Of a DNA stretch of 64,000 nt, positions 9,143 through 17,580 are shown piece by piece. The stretch is from Neobacillus kokaensis (lineage in GTDB: Bacteria > Bacillota > Bacilli > Bacillales > Cytobacillaceae). The translations under genes were made by a program, and so were the position numbers. The notes under the pieces are model-generated. The model did not search any database. It was not told the origin of the DNA and saw only the letters and a list, made by a program, of their open reading frames with translations. Each line of letters starts with the position of its first letter. Position 1 is the first letter of the stretch. The DNA is taken from assembly GCF_014656545.1 (NCBI RefSeq), contig NZ_BNDS01000004.1, positions 33,153 through 97,152 of the forward strand. The letters are read 5' to 3'.

Positions 9143-10840
9143 TTAATATCTGATTGTTGTACCTTCTTTTTCTTTTTCCTCAACCAGTTTGATATAATCG
9201 TTTAATCCGGATTTTTCTAGAAGCTTTTTCGAATCCTTTAATATTTTCTTAGCTTCTGCTTCAGATTTTGCATAGTAAGCACGTAATAGATTTTCATTAT
9301 AGGTATCTAGCGCAATATTTAAGTTATCGCCATTTTCAAATTCGAAAATGAACGATTTTGGACTCGATCCGTCCACTATTTTGGCGTTCTTTAGCTTCTC
9401 ATCATAATTCCACATCTTGATGATCTTATCTGCGGCCGCGGTATCTTCGCCAGCAACGTTTGCACCGTATTCAAATTCGCCGAAGTCTTCCATATTGTCA
9501 ATATCTGTATAGCCAAGGTGCTCTGCCCAGAAAGAACGAACCCCTCTAAACCCTAGTTTGGCAGCCTTCTCCGGGTCTTTTTCTTTTAATTCAAGCACTT
9601 CTTTTTTCACAAGAGGATTTCCTTTTTCATCAAGTGTATAGTCTCTTCCTTCAAGTCCATATTGTGCCAGTAACTTACCATCACGGCTTGCTAAATAATC
9701 GGCCAGTTTTACAATATCTTCAGGATGTTCAGTTGTTTTTGGAATCGACCAGCCGGCATATCCAGATTTATAAGGTAATACCATTTGATAATCACCTTGA
9801 ACAGTATCGATTGGTCCAAGTGGGATGTATTTCATATCCGTATTTTCTACTACGTAGTTATGCATATCCGCAACAATCCCAAATGACTTGTTGACAACGC
9901 CTTCCTTCGCTTTATTTTCTGGCATTGTAAAGAATTCAGGATGCAGCAGACCATCTTTTAATAATCCACGAACAAAATTAACGCGCTCTAGACCGTAATC
10001 TGTTTGTGACTCATGCTTGATTTTTCCATCTTTGTCTTTTAAGAACTTCTCGCCTTTTGAACCTGTCCATACAAGGTCATTAAAAATCCAGTCACGATCG
10101 GCTCCGCCCCATACTGTTGGACCAATTGGAGTGATCGGCTTTCCATTTACATCCTTAAGGTTCGCCGCCTTAATCTTTTCTGCTAAATCACGTAATTCCT
10201 CATGCGTGTCGATTTCCGCAGGATTAATCCCTAATTTGTCCACGATGTCCTTTAAGATATATGGACCGCCGACATATTTCCTTGATACTGTTCCAGGTTT
10301 GCGAGGGATGGCCATATGAACGAAGTACGTCGCCCCTTTAAATTCTGGTCTGAACATAACATTGTTTTTCGTGTCAGCCGGTAAGTAACCATCTTCGAAA
10401 TACTTGCTATAAATCTTCGAATTCTTCAGCTCTGGTGTTAGATCATGGAACATCCCTTCACGGGCAGCCTTTAATAAAATCTGCATTTCAGGGCGTCCGC
10501 TATGATCCAAGTAATATGCAATAAAATCAGGCAGGTCCCCAGATGCCAAACCAGCAGTTAAGGCTTCAGTTGAGTCTTCTACAGCAATCCCCTGCAATTC
10601 CAAGGTAATTCCCGTTCTTTTCTTTAACTCAGCTGCAATTTCTGGATTCATTTCTGCTGAAACGTCACCATCACTCATAAAGACCAATCCTTTGATTGTT
10701 CGGTCAGCGATCCATGTGTCCGGTGCATCTTTAGGCTTTTCACGGCTTTCGCTGGAGCTTTTCTTATCATTCGTACAAGCAGTAAGCATTAAAATTCCGA
10801 TTAATAGCATCGTCAAAAATTTAAATGAAACTCTCTTCAT
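9143..10840 (-). CDS. ABC transporter solute-binding lipoprotein (LplA-like)
   Basis: 565-residue extracellular binding protein of the large LplA-type family. The N-terminus is a lipoprotein signal: basic MKR, a hydrophobic core, lipobox LTAC with Cys22, then a Ser/Lys/Asp-rich linker. ATG 10840 is used, not an in-frame start 20 codons upstream, because TAGGGGGAG precedes it and the longer form would bury the signal peptide and overlap the upstream gene. It should capture an oligosaccharide for the permeases encoded on either side. The ligand is not readable from sequence; the operon suggests a mannose- and inositol-containing compound. Confidence 0.9.
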   Translation of the reverse strand: MKRVSFKFLTMLLIGILMLTACTNDKKSSSESREKPKDAPDTWIADRTIKGLVFMSDGDVSAEMNPEIAAELKKRTGITLELQGIAVEDSTEALTAGLASGDLPDFIAYYLDHSGRPEMQILLKAAREGMFHDLTPELKNSKIYSKYFEDGYLPADTKNNVMFRPEFKGATYFVHMAIPRKPGTVSRKYVGGPYILKDIVDKLGINPAEIDTHEELRDLAEKIKAANLKDVNGKPITPIGPTVWGGADRDWIFNDLVWTGSKGEKFLKDKDGKIKHESQTDYGLERVNFVRGLLKDGLLHPEFFTMPENKAKEGVVNKSFGIVADMHNYVVENTDMKYIPLGPIDTVQGDYQMVLPYKSGYAGWSIPKTTEHPEDIVKLADYLASRDGKLLAQYGLEGRDYTLDEKGNPLVKKEVLELKEKDPEKAAKLGFRGVRSFWAEHLGYTDIDNMEDFGEFEYGANVAGEDTAAADKIIKMWNYDEKLKNAKIVDGSSPKSFIFEFENGDNLNIALDTYNENLLRAYYAKSEAEAKKILKDSKKLLEKSGLNDYIKLVEEKEKEGTTIRY

Positions 10841-10865
10841 ATAAATTTCTCCCCCTAAAATTGGT

Positions 10866-11858
10866 TTACCATAATGATGTATTAAATTTCTTGCTTGCAA
10901 AACGGTTCACGATTAGAACAACAATTAACCCTACAACCCCTTGCATCATTCCAACTGCCGTCGCATATCCAAATTGGCCGCTTTGCAGACCGGTTCGAAT
11001 GACATAAGTATCAATAATTTCTGCAACCTCGGCATTTCCTGGTGTTTTTAATAAATAAATTTGATCAAATCCTGCGGATAGAATATTTCCTAACGATAGG
11101 ATAAATAAAATGAGAATCGTTGGCCTTATTCCTGTCAGGGTGATATGCCAGATTTGTCTTAACCTGCTTGCGCCATCTATTGCCGCTGCTTCATAAAGAG
11201 CTGGGTCAATTCCGGCAATGGCCGCAAAATAGATAATCGAACTCCAGCCAATATCCTTCCACACATAACTCCAGAACATAATCGAGTGAAAGTACTTTTC
11301 CTCCATTAAATAGAATGTGCTTCCATCACCTCCCATAAAGGAAATTAATTCGTTTAAAAGCCCTGTATTTGGGGCTAAAATACTTTGAATGATTCCCACT
11401 ACAACAACCCATGATAAGAAATGCGGCAAATAGGAAACACTCTGAAAGAAACTTCGAAGCTTATTACTTTTTATTTCATTAAAAATAAGTGCGAGTATGA
11501 TTGGAAAGGGCATCGCCAAAATCAATTTCATCCCGCTGATAATGAGCGTATTTTTCACAAATGTCCAGCTTTGCGGATCCTGGAAGAAGCGCTCAAAATA
11601 TTTAAGCCCCACCCAAGGACCGCCAAACATTCCCGTATCAAACCGAAACTCCTTAAATGCCAGAACCATACCGGCCATAGGCAGATAAGAAAAAACGATG
11701 AAAAATACAATACACGGCAGCAGCATAATATACATAGCCCTGTGCTTCCATATGTTTTTGATAGTGAACTTCATTGGTTTAACCCTGTTCTTCTTTTTCT
11801 TACTGTTCTTACCTAGATTTGCTTCCGGTCCAATATTTTTTCCAGTCGTGACCTCCAT
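10866..11858 (-). CDS. Carbohydrate ABC transporter permease (LplB type)
   Basis: 330 residues. A Lys-rich cytoplasmic tail of ~45 residues (containing KNSKKKKNRVKP) precedes six predicted helices. The EAA loop is EAAAIDGASRLRQIWHITL. It has the size and ending of LplB-type permeases (FASKKFNTSLW). ATG 11858 has AAAGGAGG at proper spacing. It lies 17 bp after the PHP gene and 25 bp before the lipoprotein gene, and forms the heterodimer partner of the permease at 8168-9055. Confidence 0.9.
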   Translation of the reverse strand: MEVTTGKNIGPEANLGKNSKKKKNRVKPMKFTIKNIWKHRAMYIMLLPCIVFFIVFSYLPMAGMVLAFKEFRFDTGMFGGPWVGLKYFERFFQDPQSWTFVKNTLIISGMKLILAMPFPIILALIFNEIKSNKLRSFFQSVSYLPHFLSWVVVVGIIQSILAPNTGLLNELISFMGGDGSTFYLMEEKYFHSIMFWSYVWKDIGWSSIIYFAAIAGIDPALYEAAAIDGASRLRQIWHITLTGIRPTILILFILSLGNILSAGFDQIYLLKTPGNAEVAEIIDTYVIRTGLQSGQFGYATAVGMMQGVVGLIVVLIVNRFASKKFNTSLW

Positions 11859-11875
11859 TGAACAATTCCTCCTTT

Positions 11876-13354
11876 CTACTGTTCAAAATAAACAGGATTG
11901 GTTAATAAAATTCGGTTTTCATCATGATCAAAAGCAGATACTCTTAGCCACATCAAATCTTTTATTCTAGCTTTCTCAAACCGGCAATCAAAATCAGCTT
12001 GATCACTGACATATAAATCTCCTAAATTAGATTCAATTTTGATAATTTCTATTTGCTCTGCATTTGTCAGGTGTATCAAAACACCTAATTCATGGAAGTC
12101 ATTTACATGAATTCTGTCGCCGATCGTCCATTGCTCATTAATGGTCACATCAATTTGCGGAGATAGCGTAATGTAACTCCTGCCTAGTTTAACCGCGTCC
12201 AAAATATCCTTTTCTTCTGCATTTTCCTTAACAGAAACATATAAAAACGCAGGTCTCTTAGTTGTGTTTGAATGATGCCAGTCTCTGCCGCATGTTGCCG
12301 GTATTTCAATACCACAATTTAAAAGCTGGGTCCATTTGGCAACTGCATCTGCATTGGATATAGAATAATGTGGATCCTCCGAATTCCATACCTCGATAAA
12401 ATCGATATATTCAAGAGACTCTAACGCATATTGCCAGCGGCAACCCGTACAGTACGGGCTTCCGACATCGAACGGATGCGCAATTCCAATAACTAATCCT
12501 TGCTCTTTCATTTCCTTTAATTTTTCATTAATGTTCACTCGATCAATTAAAGTCCAATCAATCGGCTGTTGATCTTTATAGCCTAATGTTAAAAAATGTC
12601 CATGGAGTGTCGTCATTTCCAATCCCTTGATAAAGCGTATAGCATGCTCTGCCTGTTTAACTTCATCAAATGCACTTATGCTGTTATGATCCGTGATTGC
12701 CAGCCAATCGAGTTTTAGTTTGATGGCTTCCTTTATTAATTCTTCAGTCGTATGCCTTGCATCGCTATGCTGTGTGTGGGTATGAAGCTCTACTTTTTGA
12801 AATTGTGTTGGAACATACAATTCGCGTTCCCTCTTTAATCGCTCTTTTTTTGTTGTTGCTATTTCTATTGGCTGTTGGGCGTTTACAGCTTCCTTATGTA
12901 CAGCCTGGATGGTACAGTTAATCAATGTTTTTTCCGTAACTAAGGCATGAAAATTGAAGGATATATCCCAGAAACCAGGTTGAATTTCTTTCGTCTGTAT
13001 TCCTGGCGTCGATTGACGATCATTAATAAAAACGGTTCCCGTTGACTCAAACCGGTGACAGCTTCCTTCATATCCTTGGCTTGAGCGGGCTGAGATTGTA
13101 ATAAGATTTCTTACCGCTTGAATATGCAGCCGATCAGTAGAGGGCATGTTATTATCCTTTTGATAACGTAAAAACAGCTGGTCTAACTTTTCTTCTGCTG
13201 CTTCTTCGGTTGGTGAATAAGAGTAATGGATGACAAGTTCTTCAGTTGACTTAGGTACTTCTACTCTCAAAATAATGTGCGATTGATGGGATTCTGGTGT
13301 AACAGCAATCTCATAATTTCCTAAGGTTGTTTGGATCAGTGAGGTTTTCTCCAC
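11876..13354 (-). CDS. PHP-domain metallohydrolase (CehA/McbA type)
   Basis: About 492 residues. An N-terminal beta-rich domain (~1-185) of unknown role is followed by a PHP trinuclear-metal domain (~190-430) with ELHTHTQHSD, AITDHNS, GLEMTTLHGHFLTLG, IAHPFD and TCGRDWHH. CehA-like members hydrolyse phospho- or carboxyl-esters. No signal peptide is seen. GTG 13354 is favoured over GTG 13363 because AAGGGTGG is spaced for it. It is the second gene of the operon, after the ROK kinase, and precedes the importer. A putative cre site lies in the 80-bp gap upstream. Confidence 0.78.
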   Translation of the reverse strand: MEKTSLIQTTLGNYEIAVTPESHQSHIILRVEVPKSTEELVIHYSYSPTEEAAEEKLDQLFLRYQKDNNMPSTDRLHIQAVRNLITISARSSQGYEGSCHRFESTGTVFINDRQSTPGIQTKEIQPGFWDISFNFHALVTEKTLINCTIQAVHKEAVNAQQPIEIATTKKERLKRERELYVPTQFQKVELHTHTQHSDARHTTEELIKEAIKLKLDWLAITDHNSISAFDEVKQAEHAIRFIKGLEMTTLHGHFLTLGYKDQQPIDWTLIDRVNINEKLKEMKEQGLVIGIAHPFDVGSPYCTGCRWQYALESLEYIDFIEVWNSEDPHYSISNADAVAKWTQLLNCGIEIPATCGRDWHHSNTTKRPAFLYVSVKENAEEKDILDAVKLGRSYITLSPQIDVTINEQWTIGDRIHVNDFHELGVLIHLTNAEQIEIIKIESNLGDLYVSDQADFDCRFEKARIKDLMWLRVSAFDHDENRILLTNPVYFEQ

Positions 13355-13395
13355 AATAACCACCCTTTTTAAATGACTTCAAATCCATTATTACG

Positions 13396-13410
13396 TTGTA
13401 ACCGCTTACT
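13396..13410. promoter_or_regulatory. Putative CcpA cre site
   Basis: TTGTAACCGCTTACT matches every fixed position of the Bacillus cre consensus WTGNAANCGNWNNCW. It lies between the ROK kinase and PHP genes, where it could act as a roadblock for operon read-through or control an internal promoter. I saw no convincing -35/-10 pair beside it. Confidence 0.6.
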
Positions 13411-13434
13411 CTTTTGAAATAAACACTTATACAA

Positions 13435-14403
13435 TTAGCGAGATTCTAGCTTGTTTTCGTAAAGTTCCGGTATGGCAGCAGCTTCTAATAAACCGGTTTG
13501 TTCGAATGCAAAGGCTAGAGCACCTATTGCACCTGATTCCTCGTCCAATGTGGATAGCTCGATGGAAACAGGAATTGGGGTGAATTGTGAGACTTTTAAA
13601 CGGAGTACTTCAAGGATAACGGACATGGAAGCAGCAACCCCCCCACCGATAATCACCTTTCTAGGATTAAGCAAACTCACGATATTCGATATGGCGATTG
13701 CAAGGTCCGTCACAAATTGATTGACAATCCTCACTGCGTCAGGTTCATCCATTTTATAGCTTTGGAACAAAACTTTTGGGTCATATCCATGTCGTGATAA
13801 GGCCGTTCCTGAGGTCTTTTGTTCAAAGATTCCGAATTCACCGAACAGATTTGTGTGAGCTTGTGGCAGATCTCCATCCCCCAATAAATACCCGATTTCT
13901 CCCGCCATAAATTGATCGCCTTGAACCATGGCTCCATTTGAAAATATGGCACTTCCTACACCAGTTCCAATCGCTATAAAAACAAAATCCTCAATTTTTT
14001 TTGCACTGCCTATCCATCGTTCCCCTTGAGCAGCGCAATTTACATCATTATTGACAGAAATGGAACAATCAAAATACTGCTGCATCTTTTTCTTAAACGG
14101 CACATTCTTCCACTTGAATGCTGGGGCGTCAATAATCATTCCACTCAAACTATTCGTGATACCGGGTACTCCGAACCCTATCGAAGCTACCTGATCTAAC
14201 GTTAGGCCAGCAGCCTTTACAGATTCATATATGTACCTGTAAATTTGATCATAATCGCTAGTCGTCTTTACTTTTTGTTTAAAAACCACATTTCCCCGCA
14301 TGTCTGCTATGCAAATGAATATTTTGGTCCCGCCAATATCAACTCCGACACCATACTTCTGATCGTAATTCTGACGAAACTTTTTATTGGTCATTGGTAA
14401 CAT
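13435..14403 (-). CDS. ROK-family sugar kinase
   Basis: 322 residues. It has the ATP-binding DIGGTK (22-27), AIGTGVGSA (~144-152) and the ROK catalytic Asp120 in VNNDVN. It therefore looks able to phosphorylate a hexose, mannose or an amino sugar being the obvious candidates. The usual ROK zinc site is missing: the family E-x-G-H is GEIGY here (Tyr172 replaces His), and no CxCGxxGC cluster follows. The same loss is seen in the adjacent ROK regulator, so the two are probably related by duplication. It is the first gene of the operon, with a promoter and operator directly upstream and a GGAGAG ribosome site. Confidence 0.85.
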   Translation of the reverse strand: MLPMTNKKFRQNYDQKYGVGVDIGGTKIFICIADMRGNVVFKQKVKTTSDYDQIYRYIYESVKAAGLTLDQVASIGFGVPGITNSLSGMIIDAPAFKWKNVPFKKKMQQYFDCSISVNNDVNCAAQGERWIGSAKKIEDFVFIAIGTGVGSAIFSNGAMVQGDQFMAGEIGYLLGDGDLPQAHTNLFGEFGIFEQKTSGTALSRHGYDPKVLFQSYKMDEPDAVRIVNQFVTDLAIAISNIVSLLNPRKVIIGGGVAASMSVILEVLRLKVSQFTPIPVSIELSTLDEESGAIGALAFAFEQTGLLEAAAIPELYENKLESR

Positions 14404-14471
14404 AAGCTTCTCTCCATTATTTGCGATATTGTAAAAGTTAAGATTTGATTAACTCCTTTTCCCCCTTTTAA

Positions 14472-14498
14472 GTTAGTTTGTTCTGACACGAAACTAAC
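14472..14498. promoter_or_regulatory. XylR/ROK-type operator
   Basis: 27-bp inverted repeat GTTAGTTT-N11-AAACTAAC, closely resembling the Bacillus XylR operator (TTAGTTTGTT... halves). It begins just downstream of the predicted transcription start of the ROK kinase operon, the classical place for repression. The adjacent ROK regulator (14725-15843) is the probable ligand-responsive repressor. Confidence 0.75.
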
Positions 14499-14507
14499 CA
14501 TAAAATT

Positions 14508-14536
14508 AGTATATATGGGGCTTTTTTCCTCGTCAA
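14508..14536 (-). promoter_or_regulatory. Sigma-A promoter of the region A operon
   Basis: On the minus strand: -35 TTGACG (14531-14536), an exact 17-bp spacer, -10 TATACT (14508-14513). The predicted start is near 14501, about 100 bp upstream of the ROK kinase ATG. The 14404-14724 gap also holds the operator at 14472-14498 and a palindrome at 14659-14701. Confidence 0.8.
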
Positions 14537-14658
14537 TAAAATTTACAAAATGTTCATAAAATTCACACTACTTTTACAGTAATTAGCTTTATATCAATCT
14601 ATATTTTTTTGAACAACCCATCTTTTACATTTATATTGTTCACACATTTTTGATTACT

Positions 14659-14701
14659 ATTACGTTTGTTTGTTTTCAATTAAAACAAACCATTACGTAA
14701 T
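14659..14701. repeat. 43-bp imperfect palindrome after the ROK regulator gene
   Basis: Inner arms GTTTGTTTT (14668-14676) and AAAACAAAC (14682-14690) are perfect around a 5-nt loop; outer arms ATTACGT and ACGTAAT extend it. It starts 24 bp after the regulator stop codon. The minus strand has no U-run after it, so it is not a canonical terminator. It could be a second operator (TTTGTTT halves) or an mRNA-protecting stem. Confidence 0.5.
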
Positions 14702-14724
14702 GAATCCTTCATTCGGCTCCGAAA

Positions 14725-15843
14725 TTAAAGCCAATCCCTTACCTGCCCAAATGAATATAGGATAATGCCTAATACACCAATATCCTCATTTTCTGAAGAT
14801 AACTCGATGGTACATCTTAAGGGCGTTATGTTTTTTACCTCGCCTGTAATTGCGGGTAAAATGCGGCCAAGTTCTGTCCCCATCTTGCCGCCAATGATCA
14901 CCTTCTCTGGATTCAACAGACTAATCATATTTGCGATTCCTAGAGAAAGCGTTTGTATAAAATTATCTACTAATTCCCGCTCATTTGCTTCTGCATCTTC
15001 ACGCTTTTTTATAATTTCATAGAAGTTAACAGCATGACGGTCAAACGCCAATAGTGATGCGGACTTATCAAACGAACCAAAATCGCCTAACTGAGTAATT
15101 TCTTGACGCTTGATATCTGAATGAAAGGCGAAATACCCGATTTCTCCAGCCATAAAATCCTTTCCTTGAATTAATTCCCCGTTGGCCATAATGGCGCTGC
15201 CAATCCCCTTTTCTATGAAAATATAAATAAAGTCATCCATATTTCTTGCTTTACCAAGCCATTTCTCACCAAGCGCCATGCAATTTACATTATTATTGAT
15301 AAACATCGGCATGGAGAAATGTTGTTTCATATAAGGGATGAATTCGATATTCTCCCATTGTAATTCCGGTGAATGGACAATCCCCCGCTCACTATCTGCG
15401 GTTCCAGGTATACAGAATCCAATTGCGATTATTTGTTGAATAGAAACCGGCGATAAATCGATGCATTTATGAATGGCCTCGCGAATCACATGAAGCTGAT
15501 TGGTCGGGGAAAAAGTGGTTTTATAAATCACGTTCCCGTCCAAGTCTGCTAAACAAATATAAAGTCTAGAGCTGGATATTTCGATACCAATTCCAAAACC
15601 GGAGCTTGGATTAAAACCAAGCTGTATGGCGCGCCTGCCGCCTTCCTTGGTAGATTCGGCATACCCTAATTCAATCACAAATTTTTTCTCGATTAATTCG
15701 TCAACGATAGAAGAAACGGTTGAACGGCTGATTCCTAGTTTACGTGAGACTTTAGCCCGGCTGATGGGCTGCTCATTTCTGATGGTTTCTAATACAAGAT
15801 CCCTATTCATCTTCTTGATTAATTCGATATGCCCCTTTTTCAT
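14725..15843 (-). CDS. ROK-family transcriptional repressor (XylR/NagC-like)
   Basis: 372 residues: an N-terminal winged helix-turn-helix (~15-65, with SRAKVSRKLGISRSTVSSIV) joined to a ROK sugar-binding domain. The kinase centre is dead: the catalytic Asp is Asn185 in INNNVN, and the phosphate loop is degenerate (EISSSR near 88-94). This points to a sugar sensor rather than an enzyme. Like the neighbouring kinase it lacks the ROK zinc site (GEIGYF). It probably represses the 14403-to-1 operon through the operator at 14472-14498. A half-site-like AACTAAC upstream of its own start hints at weak autoregulation (speculative). Confidence 0.85.
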   Translation of the reverse strand: MKKGHIELIKKMNRDLVLETIRNEQPISRAKVSRKLGISRSTVSSIVDELIEKKFVIELGYAESTKEGGRRAIQLGFNPSSGFGIGIEISSSRLYICLADLDGNVIYKTTFSPTNQLHVIREAIHKCIDLSPVSIQQIIAIGFCIPGTADSERGIVHSPELQWENIEFIPYMKQHFSMPMFINNNVNCMALGEKWLGKARNMDDFIYIFIEKGIGSAIMANGELIQGKDFMAGEIGYFAFHSDIKRQEITQLGDFGSFDKSASLLAFDRHAVNFYEIIKKREDAEANERELVDNFIQTLSLGIANMISLLNPEKVIIGGKMGTELGRILPAITGEVKNITPLRCTIELSSENEDIGVLGIILYSFGQVRDWL

Positions 15844-15907
15844 CTATAACCCCTCTTACTTTTCCAAAAATATGATTAAATAGGATGAACTAACATGAAT
15901 GTATCAA

Positions 15908-15922
15908 AACTTTCAGAAAGTT
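15908..15922. promoter_or_regulatory. Short palindrome upstream of the ROK regulator
   Basis: AACTTTC-A-GAAAGTT, a perfect 7-bp dyad around one base, ~65 bp upstream of the regulator start in the 15844-15982 gap. It may be an operator or chance. No clear -35/-10 pair is seen beside it. Confidence 0.3.
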
Positions 15923-15982
15923 GGAAGCATATTTTTCCGTAATATACAAAAAGAGGGAAGGATATCTTTCAAGCTGTAACCT

Positions 15983-16498
15983 CTATGTTCCTATATTTCG
16001 ATAAGCTTTGTGTTTGTTTACGTCTTCGTGTTCATTATGCCGATCCTCAATCAATTGGCTTACTTTAGCTAAAATAAAAGTAATGAGTACAGATGCTAGA
16101 ACGATACCGTAGAAACCGGCACCAATTCCAATTCCCACACCGCCGGCAAAAAACACCATCGCCGCGGATGTGAGGCCTTTCACGCGTAAACCGTCTTTTA
16201 AAATCAGACCCGCCCCTAAAAACCCTAAGCCGGAAACTATTTGAGCGGTAAGGCGCATCGGATCCATCCGGTTATTGATATTTGAATTACCGAAAATTTC
16301 GGCACTATAAATGGATATAATGGTAATTAACGTACAGGAAACAGAAACATAGGTAAAAGTCTTTAAGCCCGCCGGTTTATTTTTAGCACTGCGATCCCAG
16401 CCAATAAACATTCCGAGAAGGGCACTTATCACAAGCCGAAGATAAATTTCGATATTTTTTAATAAATGTTCTTCATAAAAAATGCCTAAATGATCCAT
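15983..16498 (-). CDS. MgtC/SapB-family membrane protein
   Basis: About 171 residues. The family signature region is present: an N-terminal helix, GWDRSAKNKPAGLKTF on the cytoplasmic side, then RLTAQIVSGLGFLGAGLILKDG-type helices (positions ~75-105) and GLTSAAMVFF. About four membrane helices are followed by a short charged tail; the C-terminal ACT-like domain of some MgtC proteins is absent. Relatives act in magnesium or phosphate homeostasis. Of three in-frame ATGs, Met at 16498 is best placed relative to GGGGG (16506-16510). It lies 59 bp after the PHP gene and may be the end of the DeoR operon. The link to sugar use is unclear. Confidence 0.83.
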   Translation of the reverse strand: MDHLGIFYEEHLLKNIEIYLRLVISALLGMFIGWDRSAKNKPAGLKTFTYVSVSCTLITIISIYSAEIFGNSNINNRMDPMRLTAQIVSGLGFLGAGLILKDGLRVKGLTSAAMVFFAGGVGIGIGAGFYGIVLASVLITFILAKVSQLIEDRHNEHEDVNKHKAYRNIGT

Positions 16499-16557
16499 TT
16501 CCATACCCCCATTCAAGACAGTCCGTTTGTCTATTTATTGGAGAGCCCGCTAAACAA

Positions 16558-17580
16558 TCATCCCTTTAATTCTAAAACATCTAAATAGAGCGGCTTCATG
16601 ATTCTCTTTCTATTTTCAAAGGTTGCTATTTCAGTTACTCCCTTTTTTATAAGTGTTTCAGTGTTTAAATCGATAAACGCTCCGATGTCATCAGGGAAAT
16701 GGGAATCTGATGAGGTTGTAAAGCAAACCCCATGGTTGACTAATATATTTAAAAACTTTGGACTTGGACACATTTCTTTAACAGGATAACGATAATATAA
16801 GCCCGCATTTATTTCGGTGGCCGTACCCGTTTCTACTAACGCTTTTGCAATTCTTTCATAATACGGAAGTAAAATTTGTTCATCCGGACGGTAATTAAAC
16901 ACCTTTAAATTATCTAAATGGGCTACGAAGTTAAACAATTGACTACGAATTGCCTTTTCAACAACATTGAAAAAATCCGCATACAATGAATCTAATTGAT
17001 AGTTCTGAAATAGATGTTGTGTCTCCGGATTATCGAATCCCCAGCCGTTGTAAAAGTGTACCGAACCGATTACATAATCCCATTCATAAGAACCGAGAAG
17101 TTCTTTTAATTCTTCCTCCCCGCCAGGAAAATAGTCTGCTTCAATTCCAAGCCTAAGAATGATTCCCTCCGCTTTCCAACGTTTTTTCGCATCTGTAATG
17201 GCACGGACAAAATCCTCCATCGATTCTGTCATTACTTGAGATAACCAAGTTCTTTGAAGATTTCCGAGTTCGGTATCACTTATATCTACAAATCTTTCAA
17301 AATAGGCCTTCGTTTCTTTAAAGCGATATAAATGGTCGACAATCCCTACCTCACGCAGACCCTTACGTTTCGCTTCTTTTAAATATAAGTCAATCCATGA
17401 TGAATCATAGGATCTCTTTTGCATACGTTCAGATAGGCGATCCATACTTTTTTGCAGCCAGTCTATCGAATGCCGTTGTTCCTTTAGCGGCTGGAAATAA
17501 TCTAACGCTTGGTTTGTTCGATCAAGCCAGCGCAAAGAATAAGGACCTTCCTCAAGGTGTAAATGATAATCAACCTTCAT
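16558..17580 (-). CDS. PHP-domain phosphatase, histidinol-phosphatase-like
   Basis: 340 residues of the HisJ/HisK-like PHP family. Metal-site motifs are DYHLHLE near the N-terminus, EVGIVDHLYRF, LGIEADYFPGG, VIGSVHFYNGWGFD, NFVAHLDN, TEINAG and SSDSHFPDDIG at the C-terminus. It should hydrolyse a phosphate monoester in the cytoplasm; sugar phosphates are as likely as histidinol phosphate, because no other his genes are nearby. It overlaps the DeoR regulator gene by 11 bp, so the two are translationally coupled, and its substrate may be the effector of that regulator. ATG 17580 has GGAGGG upstream. Confidence 0.8.
   Translation of the reverse strand: MKVDYHLHLEEGPYSLRWLDRTNQALDYFQPLKEQRHSIDWLQKSMDRLSERMQKRSYDSSWIDLYLKEAKRKGLREVGIVDHLYRFKETKAYFERFVDISDTELGNLQRTWLSQVMTESMEDFVRAITDAKKRWKAEGIILRLGIEADYFPGGEEELKELLGSYEWDYVIGSVHFYNGWGFDNPETQHLFQNYQLDSLYADFFNVVEKAIRSQLFNFVAHLDNLKVFNYRPDEQILLPYYERIAKALVETGTATEINAGLYYRYPVKEMCPSPKFLNILVNHGVCFTTSSDSHFPDDIGAFIDLNTETLIKKGVTEIATFENRKRIMKPLYLDVLELKG

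Noticed and set aside
10841..10900. N-terminal extension of the binding lipoprotein
   Set aside because: It would place 20 residues before the lipoprotein signal and overlap the upstream permease gene; a ribosome site fits the inner ATG.
14659..14701. Rho-independent terminator for the ROK regulator
   Set aside because: Stem is AT-only and no T-run follows on the minus strand.
14935..14960. cre-like AGAAAGCGTTTG
   Set aside because: Lies in the middle of the ROK regulator coding region and misses the fixed TG of the consensus.
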